64,000 bases of DNA from CAZWLY01 sp964634465 (GTDB lineage Bacteria; Desulfobacterota; Desulfarculia; G963662305): NCBI GenBank assembly GCA_964634465.1, contig CAZWLY010000002.1, forward strand, positions 124,001 through 188,000, written 5' to 3'. Shown in pieces: positions 54,630-63,578 of the stretch (position 1 is the stretch's first letter; each line of letters opens with the position of its first letter). The position numbers and the translations under genes were made by a program. Below the pieces are notes generated by a model. It was not told the DNA's origin. It was given only the letters and a program-made list of their open reading frames with translations, and searched no databases.

Positions 54630-56354
54630 TTGAAGCCGGTAATCGACTTCACCAACGTCAAGCCCCTGTTGGCCGAGTTCCAGAAGTCCGGGTTGAAGAT
54701 CTCCAGCGCACCGGAGCAGGTTTTCGCCGCCATCTTCGCCGCCCGTTCGGAAGAGATCGGCAACCGGCTCAAGTTCGCCCATTCGCCGCCGCCGGAGGTC
54801 TTCGGGCCGGATGACGAGTCTTGGTCCCGGCCGGTGGCGGCGCTGAAGGACCAGATCGAACGCTACGGCGAGCCGGCGGAGGACATCGTCGTCGAGCCGG
54901 AAAAGCGGGAGAGCGTCGAAAAGCTCCTGGTCGGCATGGGTATCGAGCCCCGGCGGGCGGCCGAAATAGTCGATGAGGCCGCTCGGCCCGACGGGCGGAT
55001 TTCGGTCGGAGCGGTGATCGGCGCCGTGGCCAAGGAGCGCCGCCTGAACGAAGACGCCAGCGGCCCGGCCTTTGATCCGAGTTTGACGCCGCAGCTTTTG
55101 CTTCTTTTGAAAAAATTCGGCGTCAGCAACGAGAACGTGGAAAGGATATCCCGGGCCTTGGGTAGCGGCCGGGTGTCCTTGCGAAAGCTGGCCCGGTTGT
55201 TGGAAGAGCTCAACTTCACCGGCCGGGAGTTGGGCGTGGAAGATGTCGCCGAGATCAAAAACCTCCTGCTCAAGACCGGCCTCCAGCCCGGAGAGATCGA
55301 CAAGATCGTCAACCGCTACCGGACTCCCAACGGCGGATTGAACCTGAAGGGCTTCATCGCCACACTCAAGGAGACGGCCGCCGAGGGCGACAAGGCCTTG
55401 AAGATGGCCCTGAGCGGCGAGATGGCCCAAGCCGTGGCCAAGCTGCTCAAAGGGGCCAAGGTGATCGATCGCCGGGGCGAGACCGACCAGGTCAGGACGC
55501 GCAACCTCCAGCGCCAACTCAACTTGTTCAAGGGCCGCGAGGGCGACATTCCCGAGGTCCCCCGCCCCCGGGCGGCGGTGGCGAGGCAGGCCAAGATCGC
55601 CCCCCACAGCGAAGGCCGGGCCACCGATCTCGGCCAGGAGACGTTCAAGCGGGCCGTCGTGGAGCAGATCAAGGCGGAGTTGGCCGCCAAGCCCGCGGGC
55701 GAGGACAAGCTCAAGGCCCTCTTCGGCGACGAGGTCGAGGTCAGGATCGCCGCCGGCCGGACAGGAGGCCAGGCGGCCGGCAAGGGCGTCAATCCCGCTC
55801 TGGCGGGATCGAATGGATCCGCCAGGCCGGCCTTTCATGTCGATTTGAGCGCCGCGGCCGGCGGCCGGGGCCAAGCCCAGGCCGTCGCCCGGGCGGCCGT
55901 TGCCGCGCCCAAGGCCGCCCCGGTCAGGATGCCGCCCTCGTTCCTGCTGGATCAGCTCAGCGGGCGGTTGGTGGTCATGCTCAAGAACGGACAGAGCACG
56001 CTCCGGCTCCAGCTCCGGCCGCCCGAACTGGGGCAGTTACGCATCGACCTCCAGGTCGAGGGCAACTCGGTCAAGGCCACGGTGGTGGCCGAGACCAGCC
56101 AGGTCCAGCAGGTGTTGGGCGCCAGCGGGTCGGAGTTGAGACAGTCGCTGGCCGATCAGGGTTTCAATCTGGACCAGTTCGTGGTCCTGGTCAGGGACCG
56201 GCAGGAGGGCGGCGCTTCCGACGGTTCCGGCCGGGATCGGTCCGAGGACGACGGGGGGCGCAGCCCCGGCAACGCCGTCGACGAGATCGAGTCGGAAGAG
56301 GTTCGGCCGCGCGTCTATCTCGATCGACCCGGCCGGGTCCACGTCGTCGCTTGA
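54630..56354 (+). CDS. fliK: Flagellar hook-length control protein FliK
   Basis: This 574-residue protein sets hook length and switches export specificity. The conserved C-terminal Flg_hook domain lies at about 425-520 (RLVVMLKNGQSTLRLQLRPPELGQL, then LRIDLQVEGNSVKATVVAE). The N-terminal 350 residues are unlike the usual Pro/Ser-rich FliK ruler. They contain several helical units, each about 80 residues (SVEKLLVGMGIEPRRAAEIVD; ENVERISRALGSGRVSLRKL; IDKIVNRYRTPNGGLNLKGF), which may be repeats. TTG 54630 follows GGAGG at 6-base spacing. Confidence 0.87.
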   Translation: MKPVIDFTNVKPLLAEFQKSGLKISSAPEQVFAAIFAARSEEIGNRLKFAHSPPPEVFGPDDESWSRPVAALKDQIERYGEPAEDIVVEPEKRESVEKLLVGMGIEPRRAAEIVDEAARPDGRISVGAVIGAVAKERRLNEDASGPAFDPSLTPQLLLLLKKFGVSNENVERISRALGSGRVSLRKLARLLEELNFTGRELGVEDVAEIKNLLLKTGLQPGEIDKIVNRYRTPNGGLNLKGFIATLKETAAEGDKALKMALSGEMAQAVAKLLKGAKVIDRRGETDQVRTRNLQRQLNLFKGREGDIPEVPRPRAAVARQAKIAPHSEGRATDLGQETFKRAVVEQIKAELAAKPAGEDKLKALFGDEVEVRIAAGRTGGQAAGKGVNPALAGSNGSARPAFHVDLSAAAGGRGQAQAVARAAVAAPKAAPVRMPPSFLLDQLSGRLVVMLKNGQSTLRLQLRPPELGQLRIDLQVEGNSVKATVVAETSQVQQVLGASGSELRQSLADQGFNLDQFVVLVRDRQEGGASDGSGRDRSEDDGGRSPGNAVDEIESEEVRPRVYLDRPGRVHVVA

Positions 56355-56373
56355 GGATCAAGGAGACTGAGCC

Positions 56374-57345
56374 ATGGTGCAGCTTTCCCCATCCACTCTG
56401 ACCGACCTGGCCGGCGCGGCTTCCTCCGGCTGGAGCAATTTCACTCCCAGCCTGGCCGCCGCCGCGGCCTCGTCGCTGCCGGGAAGCTCCGGCGCCGGGG
56501 GGCTGTCCGGGTTCTACGCACCCGACCCGAACGACTTCGGCAGCGGGCCGCCCTGGGACTTCAGCACGTTCAACGAGGACAAGCCCAGGTCGCAACTGGA
56601 CAAGGACGACTTCCTGACGCTCTTCGTCGAGCAGCTCCAACACCAGGACCCGATGAACCCGATGAACCCGGATCAGATGGTCGCCCAGTTGGCCACCTTC
56701 AGCCAGTTGGAGCAGGCCTACGAGACCAACAAGCACCTGGCGGTCATCTCGGCCTACCAGGCCAGCATAAACAGCGCCCAGTCGCTGAGCCTGTTGGGTC
56801 GTGAAGTGGAGACGGCGGGAGAGCTGATCACTCTGGACGACTCGGGACGGTCTTCGCCGGCCGGCTACATCCTGCCGGACGACGCCAACGTGACCATCAC
56901 CATCTACGACCACACCGGCGAGCCGGTCCGGACCATCGAGCTCGGCCAGCAGATGGCCGGACGGCACGACGTGGTCTGGGACGGCGCCGGCGACGACGGC
57001 CAGCAATTGCCGGCCGGCCCCTACTTCTTCAAGGTGGCCGCCTACGGCGAGGAGAGCGACTTCCCCATGGAGGTGGTCACCATCTGCCAGGGTCCGGTCA
57101 CCGGCATCCGCTACACCGAAGACGGCATTCCCATGCTCCTGGTCGGGCCTTACGATTCCTCGCTGACCGACGAAAACGGCGAGCCCATCGACGCCCGCAT
57201 CGCCGTCTTGCTCTCCGATATCCTGAAGGTGGCCGAGCCCCAACGGGAGGAAGAGGTTTCCAACAACGAACTCAAGTCGCAGTTGGATCTGATCCAACAA
57301 GCAGCCTATGCCGCTGCAGGATGGGAAGACGGTCCCCTTCCCTAG
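56374..57345 (+). CDS. flgD: Flagellar hook assembly scaffold FlgD
   Basis: This 323-residue hook cap protein has the FlgD N-terminal signature LDKDDFLTLFVEQLQHQDPMNPMNPDQMVAQLATFSQLEQ (about 76-115; QDPMNP hallmark). An Ig/tudor-like domain follows (ADDANVTITIYDHTGEPVRTI-like strands, about 168-190, and HDVVWDGAGDDGQQLPAGPYFF). An extra ~75-residue C-terminal piece follows the standard domain. AAGGAGA precedes ATG 56374. It lies 20 bases after fliK and 28 before flgE. Confidence 0.95.
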   Translation: MVQLSPSTLTDLAGAASSGWSNFTPSLAAAAASSLPGSSGAGGLSGFYAPDPNDFGSGPPWDFSTFNEDKPRSQLDKDDFLTLFVEQLQHQDPMNPMNPDQMVAQLATFSQLEQAYETNKHLAVISAYQASINSAQSLSLLGREVETAGELITLDDSGRSSPAGYILPDDANVTITIYDHTGEPVRTIELGQQMAGRHDVVWDGAGDDGQQLPAGPYFFKVAAYGEESDFPMEVVTICQGPVTGIRYTEDGIPMLLVGPYDSSLTDENGEPIDARIAVLLSDILKVAEPQREEEVSNNELKSQLDLIQQAAYAAAGWEDGPLP

Positions 57346-57372
57346 ATACAACGGTACGGGAGGAAGCAACTC

Positions 57373-59010
57373 ATGGGTTTAAGGTCGTTATTCTCAGGCA
57401 TCACCGGATTGCAGGTCTCGGGTATGGCCATGTCGATCATCGGCGACAACCTGGCCAACGCCCAGACCACCGGGTTCAAGAGGTCCCGGGGTATCTTCGA
57501 GGACCTCATCGCCCAGAACATCGCCAGCCGGACCGCGGGCAACCAGGTCGGCCTGGGCGCCACCACCGGCGCGGTGCTCAGAGAGTACGTCCAGGGCTCG
57601 CTGACCAACTCGGCCCGGGCGCTGGACATGGCCATCAACGGCGAGGGTTGGTTCCAGCTCCAGAACCGGACCACCACCGGCAGCGACGTCACCACCACCA
57701 CCACCTATTACACCCGCGCCGGGCATTTCACCCTGGACAAGAACGGCTACATAGTCAACCCGGAGGGCTACATCCTCCAGGGTTGGACCCTCGACCCGAC
57801 TTCGGGTGAGCGCCAATCCTTCGGCAATATCCAGATGGCCAACACCCGACTGGCCGGCAATACCACCACCAAGGTCAACCTGTCGGTCAACCTCAACCCC
57901 AACGCCTCGATCCACACCGACTTCGTCTACTACATGCACAGCGACTCCTCGGCCGGGCTCTCCGCCGGCGACCCGATCTTCTCCGGAGCGGCCTCGACCA
58001 CGGTCTCGTTCACCATCGACAAGGTCTCGGCCACCTCCACGGTGTCCTTCACCGTCACCAGCGGCATGTCCCTGGCTTCGGCCCGCGGCGCGCTGTCGAC
58101 GGCCCTGGGGTCCAACGGCAGCGTCTCCACGGCCGGTTCGTCCGGCAACGTGATCCTGACCGTCGATCCGACCGGCAACGCCTGGCGGATCACCAACATC
58201 ACCGACGAGACCCTGCTCGACTTCGACGGCGACGGCTCCACGGCCGGCGCGTCCTCGACCCTGCCGACCGACAGAAGGGTCGGACCTTCCGGCGAGGACT
58301 TCTCCGCCTCCGACGCCGACTCCTACGACTACACGGTCTCGACCAACGTCTACGACCAGCAGGGCAATTCCCACACGCTCAACATCTACTTCCGGAAGAC
58401 GGCCAACAACACCTGGACCTGGTACGCCATTTCGGACGATTCACTGACCCAGGGAACGCAGTCGGGAACCCTCGTCTTCGACAACTCCGGCGACATTACC
58501 ACCGGCGACCCCGGCTCGGCCACGTTCGACTTCATCTCTGGCGTCAACCAGACCATCCAGATCGACTTCTCGCCGTCCGGAACCTACGGCGCCACCACCC
58601 AGAACGGCAACAGCTACGTCACCTACTTCCTCGGCCAAGACGGCTACGGACCGGGTTCTCTCCAGGACCTCCAGGTCAACCAGCAGGGGGTCATATCGGG
58701 CCTTTACAGCAACGGCGAGAAACTGACCCTGGCCCAGGTCGCCTTGGCCAAGTTCGTCAACAACCACGGTCTCAACCGAGAGGGCGGCAACCTCTTCACC
58801 GAGACCATCGACTCGGGCGAGCCGGTCTTGAACCCGCCGGAGGAGGGCGGCAACGGATCGATCTACGGCAACGCCCTGGAGGAGAGCAACGTCGATGTCG
58901 CCGAGGAATTCGTCAACATGATCAACGCCCAGCGCTCCTTCCAGGCCAACGCCAAGGTCATCTCCGCCTCGGACCAGCTTCTGGCGGAATTGATGAACAT
59001 CAGGCGATAA
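57373..59010 (+). CDS. flgE: Flagellar hook protein FlgE
   Basis: This 545-residue protein forms the hook. The N-terminal rod/hook domain begins SLFSGITGLQVSGMAMSIIGDNLANAQTTGF, and the LDMAINGEGWFQL motif follows at about 76-88. The middle is a long Ser/Thr-rich insert with variable surface domains (about 145-400). The C-terminal helix reads EESNVDVAEEFVNMINAQRSFQANAKVISASDQLL. GGGAGG precedes ATG. It ends the fliK operon before a strong terminator. Confidence 0.97.
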   Translation: MGLRSLFSGITGLQVSGMAMSIIGDNLANAQTTGFKRSRGIFEDLIAQNIASRTAGNQVGLGATTGAVLREYVQGSLTNSARALDMAINGEGWFQLQNRTTTGSDVTTTTTYYTRAGHFTLDKNGYIVNPEGYILQGWTLDPTSGERQSFGNIQMANTRLAGNTTTKVNLSVNLNPNASIHTDFVYYMHSDSSAGLSAGDPIFSGAASTTVSFTIDKVSATSTVSFTVTSGMSLASARGALSTALGSNGSVSTAGSSGNVILTVDPTGNAWRITNITDETLLDFDGDGSTAGASSTLPTDRRVGPSGEDFSASDADSYDYTVSTNVYDQQGNSHTLNIYFRKTANNTWTWYAISDDSLTQGTQSGTLVFDNSGDITTGDPGSATFDFISGVNQTIQIDFSPSGTYGATTQNGNSYVTYFLGQDGYGPGSLQDLQVNQQGVISGLYSNGEKLTLAQVALAKFVNNHGLNREGGNLFTETIDSGEPVLNPPEEGGNGSIYGNALEESNVDVAEEFVNMINAQRSFQANAKVISASDQLLAELMNIRR

Positions 59011-59041
59011 CTCTCTGAATAGACACACCTTCCGTCCGTTC

Positions 59042-59074
59042 GGCGCCCCGTTTGACAGCGGGGCGCCATTTTGT
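59042..59074 (+). terminator. Terminator after flgE
   Basis: A perfect 9-base GC stem (GGCGCCCCG and CGGGGCGCC) with an 8-base loop is followed by ATTTTGTT. It closes the fliK-flgD-flgE unit. Confidence 0.88.
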
Positions 59075-59094
59075 TGGCAAGGCCCATTTCGCTT

Positions 59095-59124
59095 TTGACG
59101 GTTTCCAGGGGGCTGGAGTAAACT
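59095..59124 (+). promoter_or_regulatory. Possible sigma70 promoter upstream of motA
   Basis: TTGACG at 59095-59100 and TAAACT at 59119-59124 have an 18-base spacer. It lies 110 bases before the sigma54 element, in an AT-rich patch, and could give a basal transcript. Confidence 0.4.
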
Positions 59125-59233
59125 TAAAGCGGATTATGAGGGTTATTTAAACCACTTGGAAGTCGGTTAAAGGCCCACAATTCGCAATATTGCATGAATC
59201 AACGGGCCTTAGCCGCTCCGGAAGGGGAACACG

Positions 59234-59250
59234 CTGGCATGAGCCTTGCT
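59234..59250 (+). promoter_or_regulatory. Sigma54 promoter of the motA-fliO operon
   Basis: CTGGCATGAGCCTTGCT fits the consensus at all fixed positions and differs from the 41122 element only in four spacer bases (GACAT versus GAGCC). Transcription would start near 59261, 30 bases before the motA start. Confidence 0.9.
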
Positions 59251-59290
59251 TCGATGGCATTCAGGGTATTCTCGTGGGAGTGAGACAGCT

Positions 59291-60055
59291 ATGGACCTGG
59301 CGACCGTTTTAGGAATAGTTTCAGCCTTTTCGCTCGTTCTGATCTCGATCATGCTCGGCAGCGGTCTGGACGCGTTCATCAACGTACCCTCGCTCCTGAT
59401 CGTCGTCGGCGGCACCATCGGCGCGACCATGATCAACTACCCCCTGGGCGACGTGATCGGGATGGTCAAAATCGGGATGAAGACCATCTTCGCCAAGACG
59501 CCCTCCGCCCCCGACCTGATCACCAACTTCGTCGATTACGCCACCCGGGCACGCCGGGAGGGCATCCTGGCCCTGGAGAGCTCGATCAACGAGGTCACTG
59601 ACGAGTTCCTCCGTAAGGGGTTGCAGTTGACCGTGGATGGCCTGGAGCCGCAGGCCATCGAGGACATCCTCCAGACCGAGATCGCCTACGTCGAAACCCG
59701 GCACCGGCTGGGGGCCGACATCTTTCAGACCTTGGGCACCTTCGCCCCGGCCCTGGGCATGATCGGCACCCTGATCGGCCTGGTCCAGATGCTCCAGTCG
59801 ATGGACGACCCCTCGACCATCGGCCCGGCCATGGCCGTCGCCCTGCTGACCACCTTCTACGGTTCGGTCATGGCCAACATCCTGTTTCTGCCCATGGCCG
59901 GCAAACTCAGAAAACGCAGCGCCGAGGAGGTCATGGTCAAGGAGATGATCCTGGACGGCATTCTGTCCATCGCCCGGGGCGACAACCCCCGCATCCTGGA
60001 AGCCCGGCTCCACTCCTTCATCCCGCCGGACCAGCGCAAGTCCTCGTTCCAGTAG
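59291..60055 (+). CDS. motA: Flagellar stator protein MotA
   Basis: This 254-residue stator subunit has four membrane helices: an N-terminal pair (LATVLGIVSAFSLVLISIML and FINVPSLLIVVGGTIGATMI) and a C-terminal pair (ADIFQTLGTFAPALGMIGTLIGLVQML and GPAMAVALLTTFYGSVMANILFLP). The cytosolic loop and the Pro-containing helices are as in the family. Ion channel type (H+ or Na+) cannot be read by eye. ATG 59291 is chosen over the upstream TTG since that TTG lies inside the sigma54 element. It is the first gene of the last operon. Confidence 0.95.
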   Translation: MDLATVLGIVSAFSLVLISIMLGSGLDAFINVPSLLIVVGGTIGATMINYPLGDVIGMVKIGMKTIFAKTPSAPDLITNFVDYATRARREGILALESSINEVTDEFLRKGLQLTVDGLEPQAIEDILQTEIAYVETRHRLGADIFQTLGTFAPALGMIGTLIGLVQMLQSMDDPSTIGPAMAVALLTTFYGSVMANILFLPMAGKLRKRSAEEVMVKEMILDGILSIARGDNPRILEARLHSFIPPDQRKSSFQ

Positions 60056-60073
60056 GAGGGTCTGTAGGCAGGC

Positions 60074-60871
60074 ATGCCCAGGAAGAAACAGGTTCAAGAA
60101 GAATACAAGCCGGACACGGTGACCATGTTCCTGTCGCTGATGATCCTGCTGCTGGCCTTCTTCATCGTTTTGGTGTCCATGTCCACCATCGAGGAGAAGA
60201 AGAAGGAGACGGTGCTCAAGTCCATCTACGCCACCTTCGGGGCTCTGCCCGGCGGCACCAGTCCGTTCTTCAGCCTGGGCATGATCTCGCCCGACGCCGC
60301 GCCGCCGGTCAAGAAACTCGACCTGGACTTCAAGGCGATCAAGGAAATCGCCTATCAGAAGATCGGCGAGGACAAAGTCGCCCTCAAGACCTCCGGCAAC
60401 CGGCGGATAATCAGCATCGAGAGCGCGGCGCTGTTCGACCCCGAAGGCTTCCGGCTCAGGCCTTCGGCGCTCCCGTTTCTAAGGGAGGTGGCCCGGACGG
60501 TCAAGGGCGGCGATTACTTCATCCAGGTCGCCGGTCACACCGATGACATCCCGCCCGACCCCAAAGGGCCGGCCAAGGACAACTGGCAACTGTCGGCCTA
60601 CCGGGCCCTGGCCGTGCTCAGAGTCCTGGTCGAAGCGGGGGTCGATCAGTCCAGGCTGGCCGCCTACGGCTACGGCCCCTTGAAACCGCTTCGGCCCAAC
60701 ACTAGTCTTGAGAACAGGATGATGAATCACCGGGTGGAGATCGTGCTGGATGAATCCCTGGCCGGGCCGGTGGAGCGGCTCAAGGCGATCAAATCGGGCG
60801 GCCGACTCAGGTTCAAGGGCTTTGTGTTCGATCTCTTCGGTGAAGAGACGGGCGAAGGGAAGAAGGAGTAG
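60074..60871 (+). CDS. MotB-like protein 1, lacking the ion-carrying Asp
   Basis: This 265-residue protein has one N-terminal membrane helix (TMFLSLMILLLAFFIVLVSM, about 17-36) and a C-terminal OmpA-like peptidoglycan-binding domain (VAGHTDDIPPD, about 152; MMNHRVEIVLD). The stator helix normally has an essential Asp (E. coli MotB Asp32). Aligned with the next gene, F-S-D-L is F-L-S-L here, so Ser21 replaces the Asp. It therefore should not conduct ions alone. It lies 18 bases after motA and 3 bases before the complete motB. A structural partner in mixed stators is one idea. Confidence 0.88.
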   Translation: MPRKKQVQEEYKPDTVTMFLSLMILLLAFFIVLVSMSTIEEKKKETVLKSIYATFGALPGGTSPFFSLGMISPDAAPPVKKLDLDFKAIKEIAYQKIGEDKVALKTSGNRRIISIESAALFDPEGFRLRPSALPFLREVARTVKGGDYFIQVAGHTDDIPPDPKGPAKDNWQLSAYRALAVLRVLVEAGVDQSRLAAYGYGPLKPLRPNTSLENRMMNHRVEIVLDESLAGPVERLKAIKSGGRLRFKGFVFDLFGEETGEGKKE

Positions 60872-60874
60872 CGC

Positions 60875-61615
60875 TTGCCCAGGTCACGAGACAAAGCGCC
60901 GGCCGAGGGGATCGATCCCAAAGGGTGGATGCTCACCTTTTCGGATTTGATCACCCTGCTGCTGACCTTCTTCGTGATGTTGCTGTCCATGTCGACCATG
61001 GACATGCAGAAGGTTCAGAAGATCATCTCCTCGTTCACCGGCGGCGGCGGCAAGGGTGTCTTGGAGATGACCGACGTGGGCAAGATTTCGTCCATGGAAG
61101 AGGAGCTGAGACGTCTCAGTCAGCTCAAATTGGATCAACTGCCTAAGGAGAGGCTGCTGGAGGATATCTTCTTCGGCAAGAAGCAACCCGGAGCCCGGGC
61201 CGTCTTCGCCGAGATGGCCGAGGAGGTCAAGGTCGAGAAGCGGGCCGAGGGGATAGCCCTGGTCTTCGGGGCGAAGCTGCTGTTCGACCCCGGCCGGGCC
61301 GATCTCAAGCCGGCGGCCATGCCGGTGTTGGCCAAGCTGGCCCTGATAATGCGCCAGGTCGATCGGCCGGTGTCCATCGAGGGCCACACCGACAACGTTC
61401 CACTCAAGGGCGGCGGCCGGTTCAAATCCAACTGGGACCTGTCCATGGCCCGCGCTCTGGCCGTGCAACAGGTTCTGGTCGACAGGTTCGGCGTTAGCCC
61501 CTGGCGGATGAGGGTGGCGGCCATGGCCGATTCACGGCCCGTGGCCAGCAACGACACCCCGGAGGGCCGGGCCAAGAACAGGCGCATCGAAGTCGTCTTC
61601 GTCTGGCTCAACTGA
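60875..61615 (+). CDS. motB: Flagellar stator protein MotB (complete)
   Basis: This 246-residue MotB has the membrane helix MLTFSDLITLLLTFFVMLLS (about 19-38) with the ion-carrying Asp24 in place. A linker with a short plug-like segment and the OmpA-like domain follow (IEGHTDNVPLKGGGRFKSNWDLSMARA, about 170; RAKNRRIEVVF at the end). It forms the stator with MotA and anchors it to peptidoglycan. The start is a TTG at 60875, 3 bases after the other MotB. Confidence 0.94.
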   Translation: MPRSRDKAPAEGIDPKGWMLTFSDLITLLLTFFVMLLSMSTMDMQKVQKIISSFTGGGGKGVLEMTDVGKISSMEEELRRLSQLKLDQLPKERLLEDIFFGKKQPGARAVFAEMAEEVKVEKRAEGIALVFGAKLLFDPGRADLKPAAMPVLAKLALIMRQVDRPVSIEGHTDNVPLKGGGRFKSNWDLSMARALAVQQVLVDRFGVSPWRMRVAAMADSRPVASNDTPEGRAKNRRIEVVFVWLN

Positions 61616-61633
61616 CAGGAAGGAGTAAGAGGG

Positions 61634-62179
61634 ATGGCCGAAGAGCTGGAAGAAACCATACTCGACGAGGAAGAGGGCGGCGAAGGGGAAGGCAAGAAGG
61701 GCTTCCCGCTCAAGCTGGTTATCATCCTGGTGGCGGCGCTCGTCGTCGTCGGCGGGGGCGGTTTCTTCGCCTACAAGATGTTCTTCTCCGCTCCGGAGGA
61801 ACCGGCGGTGACCGAGACCGCCGGCGAAGAGCAGCAGGGCGCCGAGGCCCCCAAGGAAGGGACGGCCGACGAGGCGGGCGTTACGGTCTATCCCTTGGAC
61901 CCGTTCATCGTCAACCTGGCCGATCCGGCGGGCAATCGCTACCTCAAGGTCAAAATGGCCCTCGATTTGGAAAGCAAAGAGCTGGCCAGCGAGGTGGAGA
62001 GGAAGATACCCCTGCTTCGCGACTCGATCCTACTGTTGTTGTCCTCCAAGTCCTTCGGCGAGATTTCGACCATCGAGGGCAAGTTGAAGCTTCGCAGTGA
62101 GCTCATCCACCGGATCAACCAGGTCTTGACCAGCGGGCGGGTGTCGACGCTTTACTTCACGGAATTCGTGGTCCAATGA
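61634..62179 (+). CDS. fliL: Flagellar basal body-associated protein FliL
   Basis: This 181-residue inner-membrane protein modulates the stator. It has an acidic N terminus, one membrane helix (LKLVIILVAALVVVGGGGFF, about 29-48), a linker, and the FliL domain (VYPLDPFIVNLADPAGNRYLKVKMALDLESKELA, about 85-118; ending VLTSGRVSTLYFTEFVVQ). AAGGAG precedes ATG 61634. It lies between motB and fliM. Confidence 0.93.
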   Translation: MAEELEETILDEEEGGEGEGKKGFPLKLVIILVAALVVVGGGGFFAYKMFFSAPEEPAVTETAGEEQQGAEAPKEGTADEAGVTVYPLDPFIVNLADPAGNRYLKVKMALDLESKELASEVERKIPLLRDSILLLLSSKSFGEISTIEGKLKLRSELIHRINQVLTSGRVSTLYFTEFVVQ

Positions 62180-62194
62180 CCCGAGGGAAGTAAG

Positions 62195-63181
62195 ATGAGC
62201 AAAATCTTATCCCAGGACGAGGTTGACGCCCTACTTAGGGGCATGTCCGGAGGTGAGATCGAGGTCGAAACAGACCAGGGCCCCGACGAAGACGGGGTCA
62301 TCGCCTACGATCTGACCAACCAGGACCGGATCATCCGGGGCCGGATGCCGACCCTGGAGATCATCAACGATCGGTTCGCCAGGCTGTTTAGGACCTCGAT
62401 CTCCGGCGCGCTCAGAAAAGTGGTGGACGTATCCACCACCTCGGTGGACATGATCAAGTTCGGCGAGTTCATGCGTTCCTTGCCGGTGCCGACCTCGTTG
62501 CACATCTTCCGCATGGACCCGCTTCGCGGCCACGCCATCATGGTCATCGAGACCCGGCTGGTGTTCAACCTGGTCGATCTCTTCTTCGGCGGCGACGGCA
62601 AGTCCGAGATCAAGATCGAGGGCCGCGACTTCACCCCGATCGAGAACCGGATCACCAAGCGGGTGGTGGAGATGGTCATGTCCGACCTGCAGAAGTCGTG
62701 GGAGCCGGTCCACCCCTTGGAGATGGTCTACGTCCGCTCGGAGATCAACCCCCAATTCGCCGGCATCGTGCCCCCGACGGACGTGGTGGTGGTCATCAAG
62801 TTCGACCTGGAGATGGAGCAGGCGGCGGGAACGATCATCGTCTGCATCCCCTACGCCACCATCGAACCGATCAGAGAGAAGCTCTACGCCGGCTTCCAGT
62901 CGGACAAGCTGGAGGTCGATTACACCTGGATCAGACGTCTCAAGGAACAACTCTGCCAGGCCGAGTTGGAGATCAAGGTGATTTTGGGCGGCACCCACAT
63001 CACCGGCAAGGAGCTCTTGGAACTCAAGCTCGGCGACGTTCTCCAGTTGGATCAGGACGTCTCCGATCCGATCGTCGCCTACGTCGAGGGCGTGCCCAAG
63101 TTCCTGGGCGTGCCCGGTCTGGCCGAAGGCAATCAGGCCTTCAAGGTGATCGAGAGAATCGAAACCCCCATCTCGAGGTAG
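62195..63181 (+). CDS. fliM: Flagellar motor switch protein FliM
   Basis: This 328-residue C-ring protein binds CheY-P. The N-terminal CheY-binding peptide is MSKILSQDEVDALLRGMSGGE (ILSQDEVDALL hallmark). The middle domain carries MRSLPVPTSLHIFRMDPLRGHAIMVIE (about 91-117) and the C terminus a SpoA-like domain (LGGTHITGKELLELKLGDVLQLD). Length is typical. It lies 15 bases after fliL and 6 bases before fliN. Confidence 0.97.
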   Translation: MSKILSQDEVDALLRGMSGGEIEVETDQGPDEDGVIAYDLTNQDRIIRGRMPTLEIINDRFARLFRTSISGALRKVVDVSTTSVDMIKFGEFMRSLPVPTSLHIFRMDPLRGHAIMVIETRLVFNLVDLFFGGDGKSEIKIEGRDFTPIENRITKRVVEMVMSDLQKSWEPVHPLEMVYVRSEINPQFAGIVPPTDVVVVIKFDLEMEQAAGTIIVCIPYATIEPIREKLYAGFQSDKLEVDYTWIRRLKEQLCQAELEIKVILGGTHITGKELLELKLGDVLQLDQDVSDPIVAYVEGVPKFLGVPGLAEGNQAFKVIERIETPISR

Positions 63182-63187
63182 GAAACC

Positions 63188-63559
63188 ATGGCTGACGAGG
63201 TTAATGGCAGCGAGGCCCTCAACGATTTGTTGAGCACCGAGCCCGAGGAAGCGCTGGCGGAGGGGCCGAAGCCGCCTCCGGAGGAAGAAAAGCCCACTTC
63301 GCCCGACCTGGACTTCATTCTGGACATCCCCCTGGACGTGACGGTGGAGTTGGGCCGGACGTCGATGCTGGTCAACGAACTGTTGCAGTTGGGCCAGGGT
63401 TCGGTGATCGAGCTGACCAAGCTGGCCGGCGAACCGATGGAGATCCTGGTCAACGGCAAGCTAATCGCCAGGGGCGAAGTGGTGGTCGTCAATGAGAAAT
63501 TCGGCGTCCGCCTGACCGACATCGTCAGCCCCATCGAGCGGGTCAAGAGCCTGAGTTAG
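63188..63559 (+). CDS. fliN: Flagellar motor switch protein FliN
   Basis: This 123-residue protein has an acidic and Pro-rich N terminus (1-45) and the SpoA/FliN domain (FILDIPLDVTVELGRTSMLVNELLQLGQGSVIEL, about 44-77; GRTSM hallmark; ending RGEVVVVNEKFGVRLTDIVSP). It joins FliM and FliG in the C ring and links FliH to the motor. It follows fliM by 6 bases and precedes fliO by 19. Confidence 0.97.
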   Translation: MADEVNGSEALNDLLSTEPEEALAEGPKPPPEEEKPTSPDLDFILDIPLDVTVELGRTSMLVNELLQLGQGSVIELTKLAGEPMEILVNGKLIARGEVVVVNEKFGVRLTDIVSPIERVKSLS

Positions 63560-63578
63560 AAGGACTGTCGGCGGTGTG

